64,000 nt of DNA, taken from assembly GCA_963772975.1 (NCBI GenBank), contig CAVYZH010000004.1, positions 181,621 through 245,620 of the forward strand. Direction: 5' to 3'. The translations under genes were made by a program, and so were the position numbers. The notes under the pieces are model-generated. The model saw only the letters and a program-made list of their open reading frames with translations. It made no database searches and was not told the DNA's origin. Positions 26,504 to 35,815 of this stretch are shown here, piece by piece (within the stretch, counting starts at the first letter, position 1; each line of letters opens with the position of its first letter). Origin of the DNA: AC-32 sp963772975. Lineage in GTDB: Bacteria; Actinomycetota; Thermoleophilia; Gaiellales; Gaiellaceae.

Positions 26504-28438
26504 GTGTCGCAGACAGTTGACCTCCTGACCACAGCTCGAGACGCCGCGTCTCGACAGTCCTGGCGCGAAGCGTTCGAGGCCTACGTCGGTCTCGAGCAGG
26601 CCGGCCTGGGCGCCGAGGACCTCGAGCGGTACGGCGAAGCCGCCTGGTGGAGTGGCAAGTTGCTGGAGGCGATCAGGCTGCGTGAGGCGGCATATGCCGC
26701 CTTCGCGAGGGAGGGGAGCAAAGCGGCCGCGGCCCGGGTCGCGCTGACGCTCTCCTGGGACGAGTCGAACCGGGGAGCATTCTCGGTGGCGCAGGGCTGG
26801 TTCTCGACGGCGGAGCGGCAGCTCGAGGGCGAGGAGGAGTCGGCGGTGCACGGCCGGATCGCGCTCACGCGGGCGGCCACCGCGATGCTCGCGGAAGGCG
26901 ACTACCCCAAGGCGATCGCGAACCTGGATCGCGCCTACGAGCTCGCCCAGCGTTTCGGCGACCGCGACACGCAGGTGCTCGCGCTGGTGGCGAAGGGACG
27001 CGCTCTCGTGAAGAGCGGCAAGATCGACGAAGGGCTCGAGCTGATCGACGAGGCGACGGCCGCGGCCGTCAGCGGCCAGCTGGACCCGTACTCGACCACG
27101 CTCGTCTACTGCATGACCATCAGCTCGTGCCAGGACGTCGGTGACCTTCGTCGCGCCGCCGAGTGGACCGAGGCCGCCAACCGGTGGTGCGACCGGCTCG
27201 ACGTGACCGGCTTCCCCGGCGCCTGCCGCGTTCATCGCGCCGAGCTGATGCGCATGCGCGGCGATCTGGCGGCGGCGGAGAAGGTCGCGATCGCGGCCTG
27301 CGACGAGCTGCTCGACTTCGAGCGCTACATCACCGCGGGCGGCTACTACGAGATCGGTGAGATCCGCCGCCGGCTCGGGGACCTGCCTGCCGCCGAGGAG
27401 GCCTACGCACGAGCGAACGAGCTGGGAGCCGACCCGCAGCCCGGCCTTGCCCTGCTCCGGCTCGCGGAGGGGAAGCTCGATGCCGGGGTCGCGGGAATCA
27501 CCCACGCGCTCGAGGAGGCGCACGACCCGCTCAAGCGGATTCGGCGGCTCCCGGCGCAGGTCGAGATCGCCGTCGCGGCTCGCGACCTGAAGACGGCCCG
27601 AGCCGCCGCCGCCGAGCTCGAGCGGCTGGTCGACTCGTACAAGACCGGCACGCGCCGCGCTCCGGCGTTCGACGCCACCGTTCATGTCGCTCTCGGCAGG
27701 ATCGCGCTCGCCGAAGACGACACGGACGAGGCTGTCAGCCGGCTCCGTCAAGCGCGAGACGACTGGCGCGAGGTCGGAGCGCCGTTCGAAAGCGCGCAGT
27801 CCCGCGTGCTGCTCGGGGTCGCATTCCGGCGGCGCGGCGAAGAGCACGCCGCGACGACGGAGCTCGAGGCGGCGCACGCCAGCTTCGAGCGCATCGGCGC
27901 GAAGGCGGACGCCGAGCGAGCGGCCGAGCTTCTCGGCAGGCAACAGGCCCGCCGCACGTTCCTGTTCACGGACATCGTCGGCTCGACCCGGCTGCTCGAG
28001 ACGCTCGGCGACGAGAAATGGCGGAAGCTGCTCGAACGACACAACGTGGTGCTCGAGGAGCAGATCGCCAACAGCGGCGGCGAGGTCGTTCAGAACACGG
28101 GAGACGGCTTCTTCGCCACGTTCGCAACTCCGAGGGCGGCGCTCGAGGCGGCCGTTGCCATCCAGCGAGCCCTCGAGGCGGAGATCGTCGCGCCGGATGT
28201 CCGCATCGGAGCGCACACGGGCGATGCATTCCAGAACGATGGCGCCGCCAACCCCTACGGCGGCGGAGCGGTTCACCTCGCGGCGCGGATCGGCGCTGCC
28301 GCGGGAGCCGGCGAGATCCTCGCCAGCCACGAGACGGTCGAAGGGGCAGGCACGGGCTTCCGGACCTCGGAGCCCCGGCCGCTGGCCTTCAAAGGGTTCG
28401 CCGAGCCGGTCGACGTGATCAGCGTCGACTGGAAGTAA
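26504..28438 (+). CDS. TPR protein with C-terminal class III adenylate/guanylate cyclase domain
   Basis: 644 aa from GTG 26504. Residues 1 to about 470 form a long helical-repeat region of TPR type (repeated A/L-x-x-G-D/K-x-x-E-A, e.g. EGDYPKAIANLDRAYELA). Residues 480-644 are a class III cyclase: the first metal-binding D in FLFTDIVGST, the second D in VQNTGDGFFATF, and YGGGAVHLAARIG. It makes a cyclic nucleotide by family, but substrate choice is not clear from the residues visible. In many actinobacterial paralogues the cyclase domain precedes the repeats; here it follows. A GACAAT box lies 10 nt before the start, suggesting a leaderless mRNA. Confidence 0.85.
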   Translation: MSQTVDLLTTARDAASRQSWREAFEAYVGLEQAGLGAEDLERYGEAAWWSGKLLEAIRLREAAYAAFAREGSKAAAARVALTLSWDESNRGAFSVAQGWFSTAERQLEGEEESAVHGRIALTRAATAMLAEGDYPKAIANLDRAYELAQRFGDRDTQVLALVAKGRALVKSGKIDEGLELIDEATAAAVSGQLDPYSTTLVYCMTISSCQDVGDLRRAAEWTEAANRWCDRLDVTGFPGACRVHRAELMRMRGDLAAAEKVAIAACDELLDFERYITAGGYYEIGEIRRRLGDLPAAEEAYARANELGADPQPGLALLRLAEGKLDAGVAGITHALEEAHDPLKRIRRLPAQVEIAVAARDLKTARAAAAELERLVDSYKTGTRRAPAFDATVHVALGRIALAEDDTDEAVSRLRQARDDWREVGAPFESAQSRVLLGVAFRRRGEEHAATTELEAAHASFERIGAKADAERAAELLGRQQARRTFLFTDIVGSTRLLETLGDEKWRKLLERHNVVLEEQIANSGGEVVQNTGDGFFATFATPRAALEAAVAIQRALEAEIVAPDVRIGAHTGDAFQNDGAANPYGGGAVHLAARIGAAAGAGEILASHETVEGAGTGFRTSEPRPLAFKGFAEPVDVISVDWK

Positions 28439-28471
28439 CGCTCGCTGCTCGTTTGGCAGGATTGACGCCGG

Positions 28472-28753
28472 ATGGCGATTTCACGAGCTGAAGTAGTGCA
28501 CGTCGCGAGGCTGGCGCGGCTCGCCTTGACCGAGGAGGAGCTCGACCGCTTCGCGGGGCAGCTCGACGCGATCCTCGAAGCGGTCGGCAAGGTGGCCGAG
28601 CTCGACCTCTCGGACGTCGAGCCGACGCTCCATCCGCTCGCGCTCGCGAACATCCTGGCCGAGGACGACCCGCGGCCGTGCCTCACGGCGGAGGAGGCGC
28701 TCGAGAACGCGCCGGAGGCCGAGGGCGGCGCGTTCCGCGTCCCGGCCGGATGA
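28472..28753 (+). CDS. gatC: Glutamyl-tRNA(Gln)/aspartyl-tRNA(Asn) amidotransferase subunit C
   Basis: 93 aa. VVHVARLARLALTEEELDRF, then LDAILEAVGKVAELDLSDVEPT and the C-terminal NAPEAEGGAFRVP are standard GatC. It stabilises GatA in the GatCAB complex that converts Glu-tRNA(Gln) and Asp-tRNA(Asn) to the amides. Its stop overlaps gatA (ATGA). The order gatC-gatA-gatB is the usual one. Confidence 0.96.
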   Translation: MAISRAEVVHVARLARLALTEEELDRFAGQLDAILEAVGKVAELDLSDVEPTLHPLALANILAEDDPRPCLTAEEALENAPEAEGGAFRVPAG

Positions 28754-30159
28754 CGATCGACACGCTCAGGCTGACCGCCGAGGAGGCGATGGGGCTCGTC
28801 GAGCGCGGCGAGGCCAGCGGCGCCGAGCTACACCGCGCCTATCTGGATGCGATCGCCGAGCGCGATCCCGAGCTGCATGCGTTCCTCTGCACGGTCGACG
28901 AGCCCGAGGGTGACGGCGTCCCGATCGCGCTCAAGGACGTGATCTCGACGCGTGGTGTCGCCACGACCGCGGCCTCGAAAATCCTCGAGGGCTACAAGCC
29001 AGTCTACGACGCGACCGTCGCCGCCCGTTGCAAGGCGGCCAGCCTGCCGCTGCTCGGCAAGACGAACCTCGACGAGTTCGCGATGGGCTCGTCGACCGAG
29101 AACTCCGCCTATGGCCCGACCCGGAACCCGTGGGACCCGAGCCGCGTCCCCGGCGGCTCGTCCGGCGGCTCGACCGCGGCCGTCGCGGCGGGGCTCGCGC
29201 CGTGGGCGCTCGGCTCCGACACCGGTGGCTCGATCAAGCAGCCGGCGTCGCTCTGCGGCGTCGTCGGCTTGCGCCCGACCTACGGCACCGTCTCGCGCTA
29301 CGGGATCGTCGCCTTCGCCTCCAGCCTCGACCAGGTCGGCCCGATCGCCAAGACCGTACGCGACTGCGCGCTCCTGCACCAGATCGTCGCCGGCCGCGAT
29401 CCGCTCGACTCGACCACCGTCGACCTGCCGGAGCCGATCGAGCTGCCAGAGGCCGAGGACCTCAACGGCCTGCGCGTCGGCGTGCCCAAGGAGCTGAACG
29501 AGGCCGAGGGCATCGAGCCCGGCGTGACCGAGGCCGTCAACCGTACGATCGAGCTCGCCCGCGAGCTCGGTGCCGAGGTGGGGGAGTGCAGCCTGCCGCG
29601 CTCGGTCGAGTTCGGGTTGCCCTGCTACTACCTGATCGCCCCGTCGGAGGCCTCCTCCAACCTGGCGCGCTACGACGGCGTTCGCTACGGGCTGCGGGTC
29701 GGGAACGGCGACGTTCGCGCTATGTACGAGCGCACCCGCGACGCCGGGTTCGGCGACGAGCCGAAGCGCCGGATCATGCTCGGCACCTACGCCCTCTCGG
29801 CGGGTTACTACGACGCCTACTACGGCCAGGCGCAGAAGGTGCGGACCGTGATCGGCGACGAGCACGAGGCGGCCTTCGAGCGGTTCGACGTGCTCGTCAG
29901 CCCGACCTCGCCGACCGTCGCCTTCGAGCTCGGCACCCGTACCGCGAACCCCCTCGCGATGTATGCGGCCGACCTGCTCACGATCCCGTCGAACATGGCC
30001 GGCCTGCCCGGGCTCTCGATTCCCTGTGGCCTCTCGGAGGGCCTCCCGGTCGGCTTTCAGCTCATCGGCCGGCAGTTCTCGGAGAACCTGCTCTTCCGCG
30101 CCGGCCACGCGCTCGAGCGGGCACTCGGCTTCGACTACGTCCCGGAGCGCCTGCGGTGA
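28750..30159 (+). CDS. gatA: Glutamyl-tRNA(Gln)/aspartyl-tRNA(Asn) amidotransferase subunit A
   Basis: 469 aa. The Ser-cisSer-Lys amidase triad is complete: K62 in IALKDVIST, S137 in PGGSSGGS and nucleophile S161 in SDTGGSIKQP. It releases ammonia from glutamine for transamidation in the GatB site. It overlaps gatC upstream and gatB downstream (GTGA), which suggests tight coupling of the three subunits. Confidence 0.97.
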   Translation: MTIDTLRLTAEEAMGLVERGEASGAELHRAYLDAIAERDPELHAFLCTVDEPEGDGVPIALKDVISTRGVATTAASKILEGYKPVYDATVAARCKAASLPLLGKTNLDEFAMGSSTENSAYGPTRNPWDPSRVPGGSSGGSTAAVAAGLAPWALGSDTGGSIKQPASLCGVVGLRPTYGTVSRYGIVAFASSLDQVGPIAKTVRDCALLHQIVAGRDPLDSTTVDLPEPIELPEAEDLNGLRVGVPKELNEAEGIEPGVTEAVNRTIELARELGAEVGECSLPRSVEFGLPCYYLIAPSEASSNLARYDGVRYGLRVGNGDVRAMYERTRDAGFGDEPKRRIMLGTYALSAGYYDAYYGQAQKVRTVIGDEHEAAFERFDVLVSPTSPTVAFELGTRTANPLAMYAADLLTIPSNMAGLPGLSIPCGLSEGLPVGFQLIGRQFSENLLFRAGHALERALGFDYVPERLR

Positions 30160-31556
30160 ATTGGGAACCGGTCATCGGGCTCGAGATCCACGTTCACCTG
30201 AAGACGCGGACGAAGATGTTCTGCCGCTGCGAGGTCGCGTACTTCGACCCGCCGAACACCCACACGTGCCCGGTCTGCCTCGCCCTCCCGGGTGCCCTGC
30301 CGGTGCCGAACCGGCAGGCGGTCGAGTGGACGATCCTGCTCGGTCTCGGCCTCGGCTGCCAGATCCCCGAGCGGGCGATCTTCCACCGCAAGAACTACTT
30401 CTATCCGGACAACCCGAAGGGCTACCAGATCTCCCAGTACGACCAGCCGCTCTGTGTGAACGGCAGCTTCGAGGTGCCCGGTGCCGAGGGCGACCGCGTG
30501 GTCGGTATCGAGCGCGCGCACCTCGAGGAGGACGCGGCGAAGACGATCCACGTTGGCGGCGCCGAGGGCCGCATCCACGGCGCCGAGCACTCGCTCGTCG
30601 ACTTCAACCGCTCGGGCACGCCGCTGGTCGAGATCGTGTCCAAGCCGGACATCCGCTCGCCCGAGGAGGCGAAGGCGTTCCTGCAGCTGCTGCGGCAGAC
30701 GGTCGTCGAGCTCGGGATCTCGGACGCGGAGATGGAGAAGGGCTCGCTGCGGTTCGACGTCAACGTCTCGGTGCGGCCGGAGGGCTCGGACGAGCTGCGT
30801 ACGCGGACCGAGCTGAAGAACATGAACTCGTTCAACTTCGCCGCCAAGGGGATCGAGCGCGAGGTGCGGCGGCAGGTCGAGATCTACGAGTCCGGCGGCC
30901 AGGTCGACCAGGAGACACTGCACTTCGACCCGGGCAACGAGTCTGCGCCACCGCTGCGCTCGAAGGAGGAAGCACAGGACTACCGCTACTTCCCGGAGCC
31001 CGACCTCGTGCCGCTCGAGCCCGCCGAGGAGCTCGTCGAGCGCCTGCGCGGAGAGCTGCCGGAGCTGCCGTCGGCGCGGATTCGGCGGCTCGAGGGCGAG
31101 ATCGGCTTCGCGCTCGCCGAGGGGCTCGTCACGAGTGGGAGGGACGAGCTCTATTCGCGGGTCCCCGGCGACCGGCCCGCCGTCGCGAACGTGGTCATGA
31201 ACGAGCTCGCGGCGCTCGGGCTCGACCCGTCGGCGGTGAACGCGGAGGAGCTCGGCAAGGTGATCGCCGCGCGCGGCGAGATCCCACGAAGCGCGTTCGA
31301 CGAGGCCCTCGCCGAGAGCGCCTCGTCCGGGTTTACGGCCGAGCGCTACCTGGCCGAGACCGCAATCGCCGACGCAGGCGAGCTCGACCCCGTGATCGAC
31401 CGGATCCTGAGCGCGAACGAGTCGCAGGTGGCCGACTATCGAGGCGGCAAGGAGGGCCTGCTCGGCTTCTTCGTCGGCCAGGTGATGAAGGAGACCGGCG
31501 GCAAGGCGAACCCGAAGGTGGTCAACGAGCGCCTGCGCGAGAAGCTGCGCGCCTGA
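30156..31556 (+). CDS. gatB: Glutamyl-tRNA(Gln)/aspartyl-tRNA(Asn) amidotransferase subunit B
   Basis: 466 aa from GTG 30156. The N-terminus NWEPVIGLEIHVHLKTRTKM, the zinc cysteines (CRC, then CPVC), the kinase-site KNYFYPDNPKGYQISQYD and the helical/YqeY-like tail are all present. It phosphorylates and amidates the mischarged tRNA. Last gene of the gatCAB operon. No strong terminator is visible in 31557-31665, which otherwise seems non-coding. Confidence 0.97.
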   Translation: MNWEPVIGLEIHVHLKTRTKMFCRCEVAYFDPPNTHTCPVCLALPGALPVPNRQAVEWTILLGLGLGCQIPERAIFHRKNYFYPDNPKGYQISQYDQPLCVNGSFEVPGAEGDRVVGIERAHLEEDAAKTIHVGGAEGRIHGAEHSLVDFNRSGTPLVEIVSKPDIRSPEEAKAFLQLLRQTVVELGISDAEMEKGSLRFDVNVSVRPEGSDELRTRTELKNMNSFNFAAKGIEREVRRQVEIYESGGQVDQETLHFDPGNESAPPLRSKEEAQDYRYFPEPDLVPLEPAEELVERLRGELPELPSARIRRLEGEIGFALAEGLVTSGRDELYSRVPGDRPAVANVVMNELAALGLDPSAVNAEELGKVIAARGEIPRSAFDEALAESASSGFTAERYLAETAIADAGELDPVIDRILSANESQVADYRGGKEGLLGFFVGQVMKETGGKANPKVVNERLREKLRA

Positions 31557-31665
31557 GCCGGCGAGGCTAGGCGTCCAAGCCTTTCGGGGAGTCTTGCTGG
31601 CGCTCTGCCTCGTTCCGCGCTAGCACTAAAGGTCGTCCGACTGTCCATCCGACACAGAGGGCCGT

Positions 31666-32532
31666 ATGAGCGTCTGCCGCCTCAGGCTCATCGTGCTGCC
31701 GCTTGCCGTCATCGCGCTCGTGGCCGCACCCACCGCGACCGCCGGCCGCGACGCGGGCCTCGCCGCGCTGCAGGTCGCGCTGCATTCGCGCGGGCTCTAC
31801 TTCGGCGCGATCGACGGCGTCAAAGGGCCGGGCACGACGGCGGCGATCAAGCGCTTCCAGCGTCGTGCCGGCCTGACGCCTGACGGGATCGCCGGAACAG
31901 AGACGCGCAAGGCGCTCGGTCGCTACGGGCGGCACATCCTCGGCAGCCGGTCGCTGACCCGCGGCGCGAGCGGCTGGGACGTCGCCGCACTCCAGTTCCT
32001 GCTGGCCTGGCACGGTTTCCCCTCCGCCACCTTTGACGGCGGCCTCGGCGAGCACACCGAGCGGGCGCTCCGCCACTTCCAGCGCTGGGCCGGCCTCGAG
32101 GTGGACGGCGTTGCCGGCGCGACGACCTACGCGGCCCTGCGACATGCTCCGGCGAGCTGCCCGGTCGCGCTCGCGTGGCCGGTCAACGGCCCGGTCGGCG
32201 ACCGGTTCGGCCCGCGCGGCAACCGCTTCCACGCCGGCATCGACATCCTTGCGTCCACCGGCACGCCCGTCCTGGCCGCGGCAACTGGCCGTGTCACCTA
32301 CGCGGGCTGGCTCGCGGGAGGCTGGGGCAACCTGGTCGTGGTCGCCCATGCCGATGGCGTGCGGACGATGTACGCCCACCTCTCTTCGATTGCCGTTCGT
32401 CTTGGCCAGCTCGTCCGCACCGGCGACCACGTCGGTGCGGTCGGTGCGTCCGGCGACGCGACCGGGCCGCACCTGCACTTCGAGGTCCGGCTGCGCGGCG
32501 CCTCGGTCGATCCGGCGCGCGCCCTGCCGTAA
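31666..32532 (+). CDS. Secreted M23 (LytM-type) peptidase with two peptidoglycan-binding domains
   Basis: 288 aa. A signal peptide (residues 1-26, ends ATATAGRD) is followed by two PG_binding_1 repeats (about 30-80 and 98-150; LQVALHSRGLYFGAIDG, LQFLLAWHGFPSATFDG) and an M23 domain at about 165-288. The zinc ligands are H and D in FHAGIDIL and H in HLHFEV, with HLSS upstream. It would cut peptide cross-links of the wall. Length and layout are typical of actinobacterial endopeptidases. The 110-nt upstream interval shows no riboswitch that I can recognise. Confidence 0.9.
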   Translation: MSVCRLRLIVLPLAVIALVAAPTATAGRDAGLAALQVALHSRGLYFGAIDGVKGPGTTAAIKRFQRRAGLTPDGIAGTETRKALGRYGRHILGSRSLTRGASGWDVAALQFLLAWHGFPSATFDGGLGEHTERALRHFQRWAGLEVDGVAGATTYAALRHAPASCPVALAWPVNGPVGDRFGPRGNRFHAGIDILASTGTPVLAAATGRVTYAGWLAGGWGNLVVVAHADGVRTMYAHLSSIAVRLGQLVRTGDHVGAVGASGDATGPHLHFEVRLRGASVDPARALP

Positions 32533-32547
32533 CGCCGATTTGGGCGG

Positions 32548-32553
32548 TACCCT
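32548..32553 (+). promoter_or_regulatory. -10 box TACCCT before the class V aminotransferase
   Basis: Six nt separate the box from the GTG at 32560; leaderless pattern. Confidence 0.4.
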
Positions 32554-32559
32554 CGGGTC

Positions 32560-33708
32560 GTGGCCGAGAAGCGCTACCTGATGACGCCCGGGCCGACGCC
32601 CGCGCCGCCCGAGGTGCTGGCGGCGATCGCGCAGCCCGTGATCCACCACCGCGGCCCGGACTACCGCGAGCTCTACGGGCGCGTGCTCTCGCGCTTGCGC
32701 GAGGTTTTCCGCACCGAGCAGGAGGTGCTGCTCTTCGGCGGCTCCGGCAGCGGCGGGATGGAGTCGGCAGTGGCGAATCTCTGCTCGCCCGGCGACCCGG
32801 TGCTCGTGGTCTCGGCCGGCTACTTCGGCGAGCGCTGGGCGGCGCTGGCCAAAGCCTACGGCGTCGAGCTCGACCATCTCCGTTACTCGTGGGGCGAGAT
32901 CCCGAGGGCGGACGAGGTCGTTGCGCGGCTGCGCGAGCGGGAGGCGGCGGCGGTCTTCTTCACCCACTCCGAGACCTCGACCGGCGTCGTGCTCGACCCC
33001 CAGCCGTTCGCCGCGGCGGCACGCGAGGCCGGCGCGCTGAGCGTGGTCGACGCCGTCTCCAGCCTCGGCGCGGTGCCGCTCGAGACCGACGCCTGGGGGC
33101 TCGACGTCGTCGCCTCCGGCGCGCAGAAGGCGCTGATGACCCCGCCCGGCCTGGCCATGACGACCGGCTCGCCCGCCGCCTGGCAGCGGGCCGCCAGCGC
33201 GACCTCGCCGCGCTTCTACTGGGACTGGGAGAAGACGCGCAAGGGCCAGCAGACCCTCGACGCGCCGGTCACCCCGCCGGTCTCGCTCGTCGCCGGCCTG
33301 GACGTCGCGCTGGGGATGCTGCTCGAGGAAGGGCTCGAAACCGCCTTCGACCGGCACCGCCGCCTCGGACGTGCCTGCCGCGAGGGCCTGAAGGCGATGG
33401 GCCTGCAGCTCTCCTCACCCGACGACGACAGCTCCGCGGTCGTGACCGCCGCATACGCGCCGGAGGGGGTCGACTCCGACGAGCTCGTGCTGCTGCTGCG
33501 CGACCGCCACGGCGTCACGCTCGCGCCGGGCCAGGGCGAGCTGAAGGGCAAGATTTTCCGCATCGGGCACATCGGCTACTACGACGTCTTCGACATCACG
33601 ACCGCCCTCACCGCGGTCGAGCTGGGGTTGCTCGAGCTCGGAGCAGAGGTCGAGCGCGGCGTCGCCGTGACCCGCGCGCTCGAGGCGTTCGAGCAGACAC
33701 CGGTTTGA
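32560..33708 (+). CDS. Class V aminotransferase (phosphoserine/serine-glyoxylate type)
   Basis: 382 aa from GTG. PLP-binding K190 in ASGAQKALMTPPG and the N-terminal MTPGPTPAPPEV are typical of serine-pyruvate/alanine-glyoxylate aminotransferases. The stop overlaps serA by four bases (TTGA), so in this genome it probably acts as phosphoserine transaminase, the step after SerA. That functional call rests on context, because the canonical SerC motif set is not seen. A glyoxylate-using role is the alternative. Confidence 0.85.
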   Translation: MAEKRYLMTPGPTPAPPEVLAAIAQPVIHHRGPDYRELYGRVLSRLREVFRTEQEVLLFGGSGSGGMESAVANLCSPGDPVLVVSAGYFGERWAALAKAYGVELDHLRYSWGEIPRADEVVARLREREAAAVFFTHSETSTGVVLDPQPFAAAAREAGALSVVDAVSSLGAVPLETDAWGLDVVASGAQKALMTPPGLAMTTGSPAAWQRAASATSPRFYWDWEKTRKGQQTLDAPVTPPVSLVAGLDVALGMLLEEGLETAFDRHRRLGRACREGLKAMGLQLSSPDDDSSAVVTAAYAPEGVDSDELVLLLRDRHGVTLAPGQGELKGKIFRIGHIGYYDVFDITTALTAVELGLLELGAEVERGVAVTRALEAFEQTPV

Positions 33709-35276
33709 GAGTCCTCGTCCGTGAGCCGATCGCCGAGGCGGGGATCGAGCTCCTGCGCGAGCGCTTCGACGTGGACGTCGACGGCAACGGCGACCTCGCC
33801 GAGACGATCGGCGCCTACGACGCGATCGTGATCCGCTCCGCGACGAAGCTGACCGCCGACCTGATCGAGCGGGCCGACCGCCTGAAGGTGATCGGCCGGG
33901 CGGGCGTGGGGGTGGACAACATCGATGTCGAGGCCGCCACGCGCCGTGGGATCGTCGTCGCCAACGCGCCCGAGTCGACGGTCACCTCCGCCGCCGAGCA
34001 CACCGTCGGCCTGCTCGTCGCGCTCGCGCGGAACATCCCGCAGGCGCACGCCGCGCTGAAGCAGGGCCGCTGGGAGCGCTCGGCCTGGGGCGGGGTCGAG
34101 CTCGAGGGCAAGACGCTCGGCGTGCTCGGCTTCGGCCGCATCGGCCAGCAGGTCGCGCGGCGCGCGCTCGGGCTCGGGATGCGCGTCGTCGCCTACGACC
34201 CGTTCGTCGCCAAGGAGCGCTTCCGCGAGCTCGGCGTCGACCGCGTCGAGAGCCCGGACGAGGTGCTCGCCGTCGCGGAGTTCCTGACGCTGCATCTGCC
34301 GCTCACGCCCGAGACCCGTGGCTTCCTCGGACAGGAGGCGATCGCGAAGCTGCCCGACGGCGCGCGCGTGATCAACGCCGCTCGTGGCGAGCTCGTGGAT
34401 GAGCAGGCGCTCGTCGAGGCGCTGCGCTCGGGCAAGCTCGCGGCGGCCGCCGTCGACGTCTACGCGCAGGAGCCGTACGAGGGCCCGCTGCTCGAGCTCG
34501 ACAACGTCGTCGTCACGCCGCACCTGGCCGCTTCGACCGAGGAAGCGCAGGACCGTGCCGGCGTGATCGTGGCCGAGCAGGTGGCGGCCGCGCTCGAGGG
34601 GGGCCTGGTCACGAACGCGGTCAACATCCCCTCGATCGGGGCTGAGGATCTCGAGGTGCTCGGCCCGTTCGTGCCGCTCGCGGCCAAGCTCGGCCGGCTG
34701 GCGATGGAGCTGGCCGAGGGCCGCGCCGAGCGCATCACGCTCTCGTACTACGGGACGCTCTCGGGCTACGACACGCGGCTGTTGACCGTGGCGGCGCTGA
34801 ACGGCGCCTTCCAGGGCCGTACCGAGCAACCGGTCAACTACGTGAACGCGCCGGTCGTCGCGGCCGAGCGCGGGATCGAGGTCGCCGAGGAGCGTCGCCG
34901 CGGCAGTCGCGACTTCACCAACCTGGTCCGCGTCGAAGTCGACGGCCTGCGGGTCGCGGGCACGATCATCGGCAACGAGAACCGGCACTGGCTCGTGAAC
35001 GCCCTCGGCTTCGAGCTGGAGATGGAGCTGGCGCCCCTGATGGTCTTCTTCCGCTACGACGACGTGCCAGGCGTGATCGGGCTCGTGGGCACCGTCTTCG
35101 GCGAGGCCGGCGTGAACATCGCCAACATGGCAGTCTCGCGCAGCCGCCGCGGAGGGAAGGCCCTGATGGCGCTCTCGCTCGATGCCGAACCGCCCGCCGA
35201 GCTGGTCGAGGCCGTGCGCGAGCAGGGCTTCGACGATGCGCGGCTGATCAGGCTGAGCGAGCGCGACGAGGACTGA
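33705..35276 (+). CDS. serA: D-3-phosphoglycerate dehydrogenase
   Basis: 523 aa from TTG 33705; RVLVREPIAEAGIELL right after it is the normal N-terminus. NAD-binding GFGRIGQQVARRA near residue 145, catalytic R in NAARGELVDE, E and H in PHLAAST. After residue 310 come the ASB domain and a C-terminal ACT domain (FFRYDDVPGVIGLVGTVFGEAGVNIANM), so this is the long, serine-regulated form. First step of serine synthesis, coupled to the upstream aminotransferase. Confidence 0.95.
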   Translation: MRVLVREPIAEAGIELLRERFDVDVDGNGDLAETIGAYDAIVIRSATKLTADLIERADRLKVIGRAGVGVDNIDVEAATRRGIVVANAPESTVTSAAEHTVGLLVALARNIPQAHAALKQGRWERSAWGGVELEGKTLGVLGFGRIGQQVARRALGLGMRVVAYDPFVAKERFRELGVDRVESPDEVLAVAEFLTLHLPLTPETRGFLGQEAIAKLPDGARVINAARGELVDEQALVEALRSGKLAAAAVDVYAQEPYEGPLLELDNVVVTPHLAASTEEAQDRAGVIVAEQVAAALEGGLVTNAVNIPSIGAEDLEVLGPFVPLAAKLGRLAMELAEGRAERITLSYYGTLSGYDTRLLTVAALNGAFQGRTEQPVNYVNAPVVAAERGIEVAEERRRGSRDFTNLVRVEVDGLRVAGTIIGNENRHWLVNALGFELEMELAPLMVFFRYDDVPGVIGLVGTVFGEAGVNIANMAVSRSRRGGKALMALSLDAEPPAELVEAVREQGFDDARLIRLSERDED

Positions 35277-35287
35277 GCCGGCGCCGC

Positions 35288-35293
35288 TACTCT
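35288..35293 (+). promoter_or_regulatory. -10 box TACTCT before the YbaK-like gene
   Basis: Six nt upstream of the GTG at 35300; leaderless pattern. Confidence 0.4.
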
Positions 35294-35299
35294 GCCGCC

Positions 35300-35803
35300 G
35301 TGGCGACCAGTGCCTGGCCCGAAGCCGTCCAGCGGGTCACCTCGTTTCTGCGCGAGGCTCGCGCCGAGGTGCGTGTCGAGGAGTTCCCGGAGGGAACGCC
35401 CACCGCGAAGGACGCCGCGCAGGCGGTCGGTTGTGAGCTCGGCCAGATCGTCAAGTCGCTGGTCTTCGACTGCGACGGTCGCAAGGTGCTGGCGCTCGTC
35501 CCCGGCGATCGGCGCGCCGACTCCGAGAAGATCGCCCGCGCCGCCGGGAGCAAGTTCGCGCGGATCGCCGGCAGCGACGAGGTGCGCGAGGCGACGGGCT
35601 TCGAACCCGGAGCGGTTGCACCGTTCCCGCTCGAGCACGTCGACGCGATCTTCGTCGAGCGAACGCTCTTGTCCCAGCCCGTGCTGTGGGTCGGCGCGGG
35701 CTCCGAGCGGCACATGGCCGCGCTGTCCCCGATCGAACTGCTGCGCCTCTCGCGCGCGCGTCCGATGGACGTCGTCGAGCAGGCCCCGTACCATTTGACC
35801 TAG
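35300..35803 (+). CDS. YbaK/EbsC-family aminoacyl-tRNA deacylase
   Basis: 167 aa from GTG. TPTAKDAAQAVGCELGQIVKSLVF holds the conserved lysine of the editing site. RADSEKIARAAGSKFARIA and GFEPGAVAPFPLE complete the YbaK/ProX fold. Such proteins hydrolyse mischarged aminoacyl-tRNAs (Cys-tRNA(Pro) or Ala-tRNA(Pro)); which one is not determined. It precedes ilvE by 12 nt, and ilvE has its own strong Shine-Dalgarno. Confidence 0.87.
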   Translation: MATSAWPEAVQRVTSFLREARAEVRVEEFPEGTPTAKDAAQAVGCELGQIVKSLVFDCDGRKVLALVPGDRRADSEKIARAAGSKFARIAGSDEVREATGFEPGAVAPFPLEHVDAIFVERTLLSQPVLWVGAGSERHMAALSPIELLRLSRARPMDVVEQAPYHLT

Positions 35804-35815
35804 GAGGTCGCCTGA

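Noticed and set aside
25979..28330. 783-codon minus-strand ORF opposite the TPR-cyclase gene
   Set aside because: Shadow frame; the plus-strand gene has intact catalytic motifs and normal codon bias.
31557..31665. Possible c-di-AMP riboswitch before the M23 peptidase
   Set aside because: Such riboswitches precede wall hydrolases in actinobacteria, but the conserved ydaO core could not be found and the interval is too short.
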